Shown here: in pieces, positions 47,549 through 57,522 of the stretch | Layout: every line of letters begins with the position of its first letter | How positions within the stretch are numbered: position 1 is the stretch's first letter | Source of the DNA: Hymenopellis radicata | Lineage: Eukaryota; Basidiomycota; Agaricomycetes; Agaricales; Physalacriaceae | DNA length: 64,000 nucleotides | Assembly (NCBI GenBank): GCA_015501595.1 | Contig: JADNRX010000132.1 | Span: 62,001-126,000 of the forward strand | Direction of reading: 5' to 3' | Made by a program: the position numbers and the translations under genes | Notes under the pieces: generated by a model | What the model was told of the DNA's origin: nothing | The model's input: only the letters and a program-made list of their open reading frames with translations | The model's database searches: none

Positions 47549-48397
47549 ATGATGATCTTGCACGGCTTCGAACCTATGGGCTCTGTCCCTCCTTCACCTG
47601 CATTCTTCGCGCCGTTTCCTGAACGCCGCGCAGCTTACGTCGACTGGGACTCCCCGTCCGTCATCGAAGACATCTATGGCTATGGCAAACCAAAGGTACA
47701 TTTTCTTTCCTGCAGGTTACCCAGCATTTGCTGACGACGGTACACAGTCTCATTAAAGCAGTTATTGAAGGAAAAGCTTCAGCCGATCACCCGACCGCTA
47801 TTATCCCCCTTCGTCGTGTCGTCATCGAATCCCTACCCACCAGAAACGGACGCACCCGTTGTCCGAGCGGTCAAGGCAGTCGTCAGACTAGGGCGGCCCA
47901 AGAAATTTGGGATCAAGTTAACAGGAAGGCGGAGGCATGCTGGCGCTCCCACGCCGTCCCCTTTGGTGCGGAAGCCAACTTCGATCGTCCCGGAGGGGTG
48001 CTATACGCTGGTGGAGAAAAACGGGTACTTTGTTGAGAAGAAGGAGAGAAGGTTTAGTGGAAAGAAGATCAAGGATAGTGTTGCTCAAGTGTGCCGGCGA
48101 GCATCTCAGGCTTCTTCACAAATTAATCCTGCTGCAGAGGATTCCGAAACACACGCACCAGCCGCTAGGCCACACGTACCCATCATCACCCACAGTCCGC
48201 CAACTCCCAAGAAGCTCGCTCCACGTCGAGCCGCGTCCAAGCGGAAATCCTCGAGAAGGGCAAGGGAGCAACAGCTCAAGGAGTACATTCCTCCGGCATA
48301 CCTCCTCGCGCAGCGCTGTATTGATATCGTGCATTCAAGAAGCGCGCGCCATGCGGCTGAAGATGCGCTGCGCTATGGGGCACCTCAGAAATTTTAG
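47549..48397 (+). CDS. Basic orphan protein with an AT-hook-like motif
   Basis: Two exons, 47549-47695 and 47762-48397, joined by a 66-nt intron (donor gtacat, acceptor gcag) with phase kept, giving 260 residues. Exon 1 starts MMILHGFEPMGSVPPSPAFF; exon 2 carries VRLGRPKKFGIKLTGRRRHA, in which GRPKK flanked by Arg resembles an AT-hook, then a strongly basic region (KKLAPRRAASKRKSSRRARE) and ends YGAPQKF. This suggests a DNA-binding nuclear protein. A TATA box precedes it. No relative recognised. Confidence 0.65.
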
Positions 48398-48816
48398 ATT
48401 ATAGTCAGTTTGTCTCGAGACTTCTCGTTATAATTACTTTTACCATTATCTACTTGCTTTGCCGTTATTCTTGCTCTCGTCCATTGCTGAACGTTGCTTT
48501 TGCTATCTTGAGGCCTGTACTATTTGTCGTACTACCTACTATACATTTTTGCGGACTTGAATTGGACTTGCAAGTACTTTCAATTGACAAATGCCACAAG
48601 GTGCTAGTTCTCGCGCACACATCTTTTGCGGTCTTATGGATCCCAGCGATCCAGATCAACAGCAATCAATGACTCAAATGTCGATCAATTTATCCCAACG
48701 AAAAGTTCGCGCTCAGTGAGCATGATCACCAAACTACACAGTAGCCCACGAGGACCTGATACATCGCAAAACCCCACATTAACCCACCAGTAAACCTTAC
48801 ACACAAGTCATTAATA
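48398..48816. other. Intergenic, convergent 3' flanks
   Basis: About 420 AT-rich bases between two converging genes, without coding signal. Confidence 0.5.
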
Positions 48817-50565
48817 TTAATGATCATCGGCGCCCTTATATCCCCAATTCACCAATCTAGTCGGGCCACCACTCCAATCTTCCACCCTGCGCGCACTAAC
48901 AAGACTCAGCGTAGATCCTGATGTGCCAACGAAACCGACGGCCAGACTATGCGTCGCCACATCGATAACGGGGAGATACCACTCCCCATGCCTCTCGACG
49001 GTTTGCTCTACACCATGGTCAATATCCCGCCACCCCAGCGCCTCGACCTGTTGCCAAAATAACTCTGTAGTGTCGTCTACACGTCCGCCAAATCAGCTAA
49101 AGGTGGGGTGTGACAGTGAGATAGAACTCGCACCGGAAGATATCAGTACACGATTAACACGAAGTCCTTTCTTCTCCATAAGCTCCTGCTTCACCTCTTC
49201 AACCCTCCTTGCGAACGCTGGAAGTGCCGCGAAGCAGTCCTCTGGATCTGGACTACTACATGTCCGACCAAAATCTCCGTGACGAACATGCACGGCTATG
49301 AACTGCGCCAGTAACTACATCAGCGCTGCATAGAAAGGCGATATGAAACATTGGACACACCGGTGGCATTGGCGCGGACGTACGAACTTTGAAAGCCTTG
49401 CGGATCGCCTTGTCCGCTAAATCGTTGACCTTTTGCGTAAATTTAATATGCGTGGCGACATATCTCCACACAGGCGACCACGGCCGCTCCCATTCGAACG
49501 GCGCAGCGCCGCTTCCCATATAGTACGTCGTGTCCAGACAGGCTAGGTGACGATCCGGAGGTGCGTAGTTTCCTTTCGGTGATGCATGCGCGACAGGGAA
49601 CGTTCGATCTTCGAACAGAGGACGCTTGGGATATAAGAGCGCGGCCACGTTCCACAAGTTCGTGTGGTCATGCCAGTGGTCCGGATTGATGAACATTTCG
49701 CCTGGGACTTGCGTGTATGATACGTCGAGGTGTAGATGCTCGGAAAAGGATTGACCGCTCGGGTTCCCGTCGCGTGGATTCCAGCATCCGAGAGACTCCT
49801 CGGCGGCAAAGGAGCGCGCGTCGCGATGTGTCGGGAAGTTTTTGATGTCTGCCCATTCGATTAAGGGTTTCTTTAGCGCAGTTCGTAGCGAGTCGAGATC
49901 GAATACTTCTCCAAACGCTACAGTACCCGCCGATGTAGCTGGTGATTCGTTAACGACGCGACGTTCAAGTCAAAGCATGCACTCACATATATGGTGGCTG
50001 GGCGTAAATGGTGGAATAACGGGTACTCTATCAGATATCATTCCTAGATAAATAAGATTTGCCTTGGTAGGATTAGCACCACTTGGAAAGGACTAATGTG
50101 GAGAACTCACAAAACAAATAAATTGATTCGCTGGAACAGCATCAGTCACGATACATTCAAGACGTCAAACGGGAACGTACTGAAGCCGCCAAGACAAAAG
50201 GATGTAACGTAATGAAGATCTGGTCGTAAAGCATCTGGCAAGGAAATCAGTTCCCACTCGGTACGTAGGGAGTTGCGCGCACCTCGGAATCTTCCCGTTG
50301 TTGAAGAACCTTTTACAAACTGCTTGGGAGCCAGATTTGTCGAAGTAGATTGAGGCGGGGGAGACCTGGTAACCGTGACATACTCGGCTGGACACGATCC
50401 TGGCCGCTCGGCGGGTGGGGTAGGCGCAAATTGCAGTGGAAGGTGACTCTCGCGCGGTAAGAATATAAAGCACAGAATGATGGTGCAGACCACGATAAAC
50501 ACGTGTTGTCGTGAGCACCAACGCGAGCTCCGCAACGAGCGCGGCTCCCTGCTTGGGAAGGACAT
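48817..50565 (-). CDS. Golgi-type O-fucosyltransferase-like glycosyltransferase
   Basis: Type II membrane enzyme: from ATG 50565 a basic tail (MSFPSREPRSLRSSRWCSRQ) precedes the signal anchor VFIVVCTIILCFIFLP. The luminal domain reads NQFICFVNLIYLGM, SDRVPVIPPFTPSH, EMFINPDHWHDHTNLWNVAA, ACLDTTYYMGSG, and FIAVHVRHGDFGRTC, whose HxRxGD core is the GDP-sugar-binding motif of O-fucosyltransferase-type GT-B enzymes; the end reads ATHSLAVGFVGTSGSTLSL before the stop at 48817. About nine exons with GT-AG introns. This arrangement matches a basidiomycete-rich family annotated as O-fucosyltransferase-like. Acceptor unknown. Confidence 0.75.
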
Positions 50566-51322
50566 CCCTAGAGCGCCAGGTGGTATGTGGTGAAGTGGAA
50601 AGAACACGCCCTGGATGCTGATTGCCGCCCGTTCAAATGCGAAAACATGGACGATAACATAAGACTCACGGGCCGATATGGGCGTCTTTTCAGCGCTCAT
50701 CTCTCTTGCAAGCGCCGTCCATGCTTCTCAGACTCCATCTCGACCCTCCGTCATTTGGAAAGCACCCGGTGCAGCATGATGGCTCCCTGCTATGTCGACG
50801 GCCAAGGCAAGAGACCCGCATAATCCTAGTTAGACATGACTACGGCGCGATATTAGTACAGGATGGAACAGGACGAGGAAAAGAAACGGACATGCCTCGT
50901 CAACATGGTGGGGGAAAGAAAGGCCGTGGAACGAGAATGGAATCGACGTGGTATATATACTGTCGGGGTAGGCAATTTAGCCAAAAGAGTAACAGAGGCG
51001 CAGGAGAAGCAGAAATGGCGAAATGGCGAAATGGATCGGAAGGAAGAAGGTCAACGTTGGAGGTCGATTCCGATCTCCACTTCCCATGTGAACGTCCTAA
51101 TGAACGTGCATTATTTTATAGTATGTTGCTCTATATAGATCTACAGTATGTATAAAACGTACAGCCCCTACGCTCACTTGGTGAGAATCAACTCACCCCA
51201 AAACCGAAGGACTCAACACATCATTCCTCGAACTCGAACTGTACTCCCATTCCCCAGACCAACCTTACAACTACTCTCCGTCTACATATTTACAACCTTT
51301 TGCTTCTAAGATCTGACGCATC
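50566..51322. other. Intergenic stretch, nothing recognised
   Basis: About 760 bp between the glycosyltransferase start and the acetyltransferase stop, with only overlapping spurious-looking frames. Confidence 0.45.
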
Positions 51323-51886
51323 TCACGCCTCCTTCAACAGTAACCCCTCAATCCCCTCCTTCCCCTCCACCCGCATCCCCACCCACTCCTCCATCCGCGT
51401 AGCCTTCAGGGCCGACTCATAAAACCCGATAGACGGCGTGTTCCACTTGAGCACACTCCAATCCACCCTCCCGCAGTCATTATCCAGCGCGACCCTTGCC
51501 AGCGCCGCGAACAGCGCGCGCCCGACGCCGAGATTGCGCTGCGCAGGCGTCACGTACAGGTCTTCCAGGTAAACACCCTTCTTCCCTATCCAAGTCGAGA
51601 AATTGAAAAAGTACAGCGCGAACCCGATGGGCGTTTTGCCTGTGGCGCTTTGTGGTGTGCTCTGATCTGAGGATGGAGACTCAGAGGTGAGCTCGGCCAT
51701 GATGGCCCACGCGACGTGACCGCCAAGTCCGACGCCAGATTCGGAGAATAGGGCTTCCTGCAGCTGGGCATGGGTCGCTTGGGCTTTGTCTTCTTCTTTC
51801 TCGTATATGGCCAGTTCTTTAATGAAATGTAGGATGGCAGGGATGTCGCCTGGCTGTGCGGGGCGCGTCGTGAAGGCGGCAGACAT
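51323..51886 (-). CDS. GNAT acetyltransferase, diamine/thialysine N-acetyltransferase-like
   Basis: Intronless 187-residue protein from ATG 51886 to the stop at 51323. It reads FTTRPAQPGDIPAILHFIKE (motif typical of SSAT-like GNATs, ELAIYEK following), GFALYFFNFSTWIGKKGVYL, EDLYVTPAQRNLGVGRALFA (acetyl-CoA loop RxxGxG/A) and WNTPSIGFYESALKATRMEE. Family members acetylate polyamines, thialysine or related small amines. The strict substrate cannot be inferred. GC content and codon use look stronger than flanking DNA. Complete. Confidence 0.88.
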   Translation of the reverse strand: MSAAFTTRPAQPGDIPAILHFIKELAIYEKEEDKAQATHAQLQEALFSESGVGLGGHVAWAIMAELTSESPSSDQSTPQSATGKTPIGFALYFFNFSTWIGKKGVYLEDLYVTPAQRNLGVGRALFAALARVALDNDCGRVDWSVLKWNTPSIGFYESALKATRMEEWVGMRVEGKEGIEGLLLKEA

Positions 51887-52589
51887 GGTGTTCGAGAGTT
51901 GACAGATGATGGAGGTAGTAAGAGCTCAAAGTCCTCGAAATGATCGGATAATCAGTGACATAGGGGGGAGTTTCCCCGCGTTTCCCGTCAGTACGCGTCA
52001 GTGATGAGACTGTTCGTGCGTGACAGTTGTTGCCGCAGGAGAACGACATTTACTAGTCAAGTGGAATAAGTAGAAACATGGTTTAAATAACAGGGCTTAA
52101 AGCTTAAAGCTTAAAGGCCGGATCGCTTTCGACATGATCGTGTAACAATGCATCGCTGTTGCCTAGCGATATCAGACCATCTTTTTTGTCTGCCGCCTCA
52201 TTTTTCGTTGGCGCGCAGCGATGGACGTAGTTGGTGCCCCACGCGACATGAACAGAAAATAAGTGAGCCGTCAGTCGGAGTGCGCACCATTGTAATATCT
52301 AAGTCTAAGGTGACGCACACCTGTGGTGTAGTGGCAGCAGGTGTAGCTCTATGCATCATGATGCCACAATGTTTTGACTCAACACCGCGCGACTCACGAA
52401 GCACAACGAAGTCTCCAGTCCCAGCAAAATAGGCGCGGGCACACATACTTTAACTTGCAGGCCCAGGAGGTGTAGTTCCACCCGAGGGCCGATGTAGTCG
52501 GAGTCATTGATTGATAGACTGAGACTAAGACTCGCCCAAAAAAAAGTGGACTTGTTTGGCTGCACGGCACGGCACTATACAAAGTGAGC
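51887..52589. other. Intergenic region with early copies of a tRNA-A-box-like repeat
   Basis: Contains GCTTAAA repeated near 52088-52112 and two stretches related to the downstream tandem repeat: TGCCTAGCGATATCAG near 52158 and CACACCTGTGGTGTAGTGGC near 52317. No coding frame supported. Confidence 0.4.
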
Positions 52590-53732
52590 TAGTACGCTGC
52601 CGTACGATGTTGTCCAGTAATTGAGGTGACAACGTCGCAAGCAGCAGAAATTGATTGGGCACAGTGTCTGCTGCCACCCAAAAATGCATCAGAGTGCACC
52701 ATGACGATGCACATAGCACACCTGTAGCCTAGCGGTATCAGTTGTGAATACGAATCGGGTAGGGGGAGAAACTTTTTTGAGTTACGATTACCACGAGGAG
52801 CGCAAACTTTGGGCCAAACGATAATCGGAGTCGAGGACAATGACGCCGGCGAGAGACCTGGAGAACATGTGGTCAGCGCTCGAGGACGAGGAGAGTAACC
52901 TACCATGACTTACGTCTCGGACCCCGCTCGCCAAACTCCTCATCGCAGCCTTGTCCCTCACTCCGCTGAAGGTGGCGGACAAAGTAAACCTAAAAACCAA
53001 AGGGACTAACCTACGAGTTTTATGGCAGTAAGTAACCGTTACACCACCTCTGCCGCCAACAGGACTGACAACTGGCAAGTTGGCCAAAAGCACTCTTCAT
53101 AGACGCTCCATAATCCACGGTCCGTGCTAGGAAGTTCTTGAACTTGAGAGCGAGAAGAAAGAGTGTCCGGATTACCGGTCCGGTCTTCCGCTCGCCCAGT
53201 ACGTTAAACTTGTGCACCCATCATCATGCAGGTCAACGATATACAGTAGTTCAGTAAGTGTGAAGAGTACAAACATGACTAAAAAACAAATTGGGAGGCG
53301 ATGAACGAAGTAGGGGCAGCGAGTGAGCCACTGCCCCGCCGTCAGCTCTACATATCTTTTCTACTTGGCGCTAGCTCGCTAGTGGCCAAGACCAGAAAAA
53401 ATTGTATGCACAACGCCAAGTTATGATAGAAGCAAGTAGCCAGTGAGCTATTTCTTTCCCGGAAGATCGCTTATCCAACGTCACTTGGCGAAGAAGAACA
53501 AGACGCCATGAAGTTGGACCATCCTGATGTATGATGCATCGCAACGTCTGTGCATTGTTCGCGTGTCGAACGCTCCCAGGCCATGGGCTTGACTAGATGA
53601 ACAGCTCGGAAAAGAGACTGGCAGGACTGTAGATTGAACGTTCTGGTGTAGTGTACCTGATGCAAAATAAAGAACATGTCCGAGTCCATGCGGTATTACG
53701 ATTTCAGACCGTAATCTTCGGTCCATCCAGCG
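52590..53732. repeat. Tandem non-coding repeat, unit 1
   Basis: About 1.14 kb that is repeated in the same orientation at 53733-55060. Shared blocks include GACAACGTCGCAAG/GAGCAACGTCGCAAG, CATCAGAGTGCACCATGACG, GCACACCTGTAGCCTAGCGG, GGAGAACATGTGGTCAGCGC, AGCACTCTTCATAGACGCTC, GGATTACCGGTCCGGTCTTC and TCTTTTCTACTTGGCGCTAG. Frames inside are broken differently in the two units, so it is not protein-coding. Confidence 0.8.
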
Positions 53733-55060
53733 GTATCTCATCATATATTGTCCGTTAATTGAGCAACGTCGCAAGTATCTCTGCTGCCCAAAATAGAAGC
53801 GGGCGTACAACATCAGAGTGCACCATGACGATGCACATTGCACACCTGTAGCCTAGCGGTAGCAGTGGTGAATATCGGGGTCCACGCTTAGAAACTTTTT
53901 GAGTCGCGATTACCACGAGGAGCGCAAAGTTTGTGTCAAACGATAATATATTGTATGAACCACAGAGAGTCGAGGACAATGACGCCGGTGAGGGACCTGG
54001 AGAACATGTGGTCAGCGCTCGAGGACGAGGAGAGTAACCTACCATGACTTACGCCCGCCAAACTCCTCATCGCAGCCTTGTCCTCACTCCGCTGAAGGGT
54101 AAACCTAAAAAAACAAAGGCCTAGACTCAACACGTCTAAGGCAGTAAGTAACCGTTACACCACTTCTGCCGCCAACAGGACTGACAACTGGCAAGTTGAG
54201 AAATCTCATAGACGGGACCAGTGAGGTGTTGTGTCCTTCCGGTGCGCCTATCCCAGACGCCGCGTCCCAAAGCACTCTTCATAGACGCTCCATAATCCAC
54301 GGTCCGTGCTAGGAAGTTCTTGAACTAGGACACGATGAGAGCGCGAAGAAAGAGGGTCCGGATTACCGGTCCGGTCTTCCGCTCGAGTTTCTCAGTTCTT
54401 GGATCTACTACTACCAAATACCAGCACTACCGTAGTCTAACGGCTCGGGTGGTAATAGTGTAATGATGGCAGGATTGCTTTTTTCTTCTCACTCCCAAAG
54501 CCATTATTAAAGTTTGGGAGCCTAAGAGTATTCTTCCTTTGAATCCAAGTTCAAATGGCAAACGAGGAGACGGGGCACGGTGAAACACAAAAACGGTCTT
54601 ACTCTACCGCCTGTCTGCTGAACCGTTACATTAAACCTATCCGCTCATGATCAGTACAAAGAGGGCCGACTCAACGGTGACTACTTAAAAAACAAATGTG
54701 ATTTTGGCGCCCAATGCCAGGGCAGCGAGTGAGCCACCGCCCCGCCGTCAGCTCTACATATCTTTTCTACTTGGCGCTAGCTCGCTAGTGGCCAAGACCA
54801 GAAAAAATTTGTAGATCTTCAATGCCAGTGGACCTATAGAAGCAAGTAGCCAGTGAGCTACTTCTCTCCCGGAAGATTGCTTGTCCAACGAGGCACGACA
54901 ACTCTCGTATGATTAGTTATTATAGAATAACTGAAATTGGTTCCAAGAAGAACAACTTGAAGACACCATGAAGTTGGGACCATCCTCGTCTCCACATCTT
55001 CTCTCCATGCAAAGACTGATGCATGATACATCGGAACGTAGCCACGTCGCGTGTGCATGG
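53733..55060. repeat. Tandem non-coding repeat, unit 2
   Basis: Second direct copy with extra segments, e.g. near 54205-54265 and 54385-54680. The latter holds TAGTCTAACGG (A-box-like, 54434) and GTTCAAATGG (B-box-like, about 54550), reminiscent of a tRNA-derived SINE. Otherwise colinear with unit 1. Confidence 0.8.
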
Positions 55061-55269
55061 AGATGAGGAAATACCCGCCGCCCGAAGCATTAAGGCGAGT
55101 TTAGCCTTTGCACAATTCCCACAGTGGACTCTCGCGCCTCATCCTAAGAAAACTTTCAATTCGTTGATCGGGGCGAGCGATGAAAGGGAGTTACCGAGGT
55201 GCCAAAGCACCAAGGACGATTCTAGTCATCGCGAAATGGTGATCGGGAGTGTCACCTGAGAAGCGCCCA

Positions 55270-55485
55270 GGATTCGGCGTAATGTTGATACTTGAACGAG
55301 CGCAAGTCTCTATCGACCTTAGACTTGTAATGGTCGGCGAAGATGTTATGAAAGGTGGAGTTGAACGTGACACCAACATATTTCTCCTTTCGCCTGAATG
55401 GGTTGTCCTTCGCGTGGAACGTGAAATGAGTTGAAAGGGCCAAAGACCATGACGGAGGACTGATCAAGTTTGAGAAAATTGGCAT
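55270..55485 (-). mobile_element. Decayed LINE reverse-transcriptase fragment
   Basis: Minus-strand translation gives FTFHAKDNPFRRKEKYVGVT then FNSTFHNIFADHY, and just upstream, in a shifted frame, NFLKLDQSSVMVFGPF. This order (..K.SVMVFGP.. then ..YKYVGV.F.S....F..HY) is the segment after the catalytic palm in fungal non-LTR reverse transcriptases. Only about 70 codons survive, with frame breaks. Confidence 0.65.
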
Positions 55486-55541
55486 AGCTACGGAATGCTG
55501 AAGACGTACAACTCTCGGAGGAGCGCAGCCAACATGCGTAA

Positions 55542-56507
55542 CTATGGTAGCTTAGATAGTCCTTTCGCGAGAGCCGGAAAAGTCAGCTTCATGTCGACCC
55601 TCATACGATCACCTTGGGCTCTCCAAACCTTCAGCCGTTCCAACCATGCTCCCTCGCTCGCGAGAAGCTCCAGCTCGCGTCCGAGATCTTCTATCCTGGT
55701 CACAGTGTTCGGCAGAAGTCTGATAGCATGGAGGTGATGCTCAAGGTACACCCGAAGCGCAGTCGTACTGTTGTTAATGCGGGTGCGCTTACGAAGATAG
55801 GAGACTAGATGTGATCTTGCGTACTGGCGGGCCTCTTCGTCAAGAGAATTCGACTCGTTGCCCGGATGGAACCGTGCGCTGATGATAGTGTATGCCTTAT
55901 ACAGGCAGAAAGTCGATGATAGGATCACGCCTTGCTCGGCGAGAGAGAAAACCATGCAGGCGAGAGCGGTCCTATGATTCCCGTCGAGGAACCACTGTTC
56001 AACGCGAACAGTGATGGCGAGGTCGCAAGCGACATCTATAGCGTATTTGACGGACTATAGACGAGACGAAAAGATCAGTCTGGATCGGTGGACACGAGCA
56101 AAGCGCACACCTGCGTAGTAATGGGTATCAAGTCGGAACCTTCCTTCCCACCTTTCTGTATCATGGCCTCAGCAGACCTCTGCATCCACAGAAAATCGTT
56201 TTGGAATGCATGCGCGCCTCCCGCAGGTACCACGCCAGAGGTTACAAAGTTGTTCAGCTGCAGAGCACGTAGAGGCGTTTTCGTAGACAGACAGCCGACC
56301 ACGATGTCACTAAAGTCGAGGAGAGGTGCGGTCATCTGGGCGCCGTAAAGATGAAGGTTCGAAGGAAGTCTTAATCCTCGTTTGCGGCTTTCATTGTAAA
56401 CTATGAACAAGTCAGCAACGTGAACCCCTAACCAACAACCACGCACGCAAAGAAAGTAAAGTGCTTCCAATGCAATCAACATTTGGATATCTTGATTGAT
56501 AATTCAT
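55542..56507 (-). CDS. Fic/DOC-like protein with a non-canonical active-site motif
   Basis: Three exons. Exon 1 from ATG 56507 (MNYQSRYPNVDCIGSTLLSL) joins in phase through a gtgcgt..catag intron to YNESRKRGLRLPSNLHLYGA, the central exon ends DLIPITTQ, and the last exon opens SVKYAIDVACDLAITVRVEQ and WFLDGNHRTALACMVFSLAE, ending at 55542. WFLDGNHRTA in a helix-rich context matches the Fic core HxFxDGNxR, except that the invariant His position is Gln (VEQWFLDGNHR). Fic enzymes transfer AMP or other moieties to proteins; loss of the His predicts loss of canonical activity. About 280 residues. Fold assignment rests mainly on this motif. Confidence 0.6.
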
Positions 56508-57522
56508 TTTGGAATCAGCCTGGGCGGCGGAGGAGATGGTGGTTTGTTGACAAGGGCAGTGCTTCCGGACTCAAGTGACGATTGTTCCCAATTTGGGCAC
56601 TCCTCTACTTTATTTAATTGCTCAGAGCTCCTCTCTACTCCCGCTCACAGCCATCGCAGCAATCCCTCTCGAGCTCGAACAGCGTCGCAACGATGGCGAA
56701 GAAGCTGGGGTGGTCGAGGTTAGCTAGCAGATCGTGAGCATCCCATATTCTTCGTGGTTAACGAGACTAACAATTTTCCACCAACGATCCACTGAGAAGC
56801 GCAGACGGAAAAAAAGAACATCATCCCGGCACAGTCAAAGATGAAAAACAACAACACCATAATCTGCCGGGGGGAGGAGAGGCGAGGAGGAGAGAGTAAC
56901 TCCCAGGCCATCGCGTGTCTTTTGACATTATAGGACGGGAGACGCGCGCTAAATAACAGGAGTGCTACCCATTCATGTGGGAGGTTAACGCAATGCGAGA
57001 ATAGAGAGAGCGTATGGGAGAAGGACGCGGACGCGTCGTACGACCCATCTGCACCAGGAAAAAATGAGCGCGTTGCTGAAACTGAGGGAGTCCAATCTGA
57101 GCCCCAAGAAACGGCTCGTTATCGAATTGACGGATTCGATGAGCAGGATCAAAGTGGGCATGCAATGGGACTCGGAGTCTAGTAAGAGGTGAACGACTGT
57201 CTTCACATCCCTATAAAGTCGGGTTCCGAGACTACTCGGAGTCGTCCTCCAAGAGGCCTCACTCGACGTAATCACACCAACCACTGCAGCTTTCATCGTT
57301 TTCTTGCAATCATAAAGACACAAATACAACAGAGCCAGTGCAGTAGACAATAATGAAAAAAAAACGAAAAGGAAGATGAATAATAAAAAAAGAGAAAAAC
57401 AAACTCGACGGACAAAAAATGAAATAAAGCACAGCGTATGTACGGGGTGATAGTATTATATGTACAAGTGTCAATGAAGACTATAAACAAGTTAATGCGA
57501 TATGATGGGCGGTAGTTGGAGA
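56508..57522. other. Intergenic stretch, nothing recognised
   Basis: About 1 kb between Fic-like and CCR4 genes. AT-rich near 57350-57420 (A-rich on plus strand), likely the CCR4 3' flank. A 121-codon minus-strand frame at 56985-57350 has no motif. Confidence 0.45.

Noticed and set aside
52589..54133. Similar minus-strand frames (YSPRPRALTTCSPG) in both tandem repeat units, considered as a repeated gene
   Set aside because: The frames diverge by indels after about 30 codons and lack starts in common; the shared DNA is better described as non-coding repeat.
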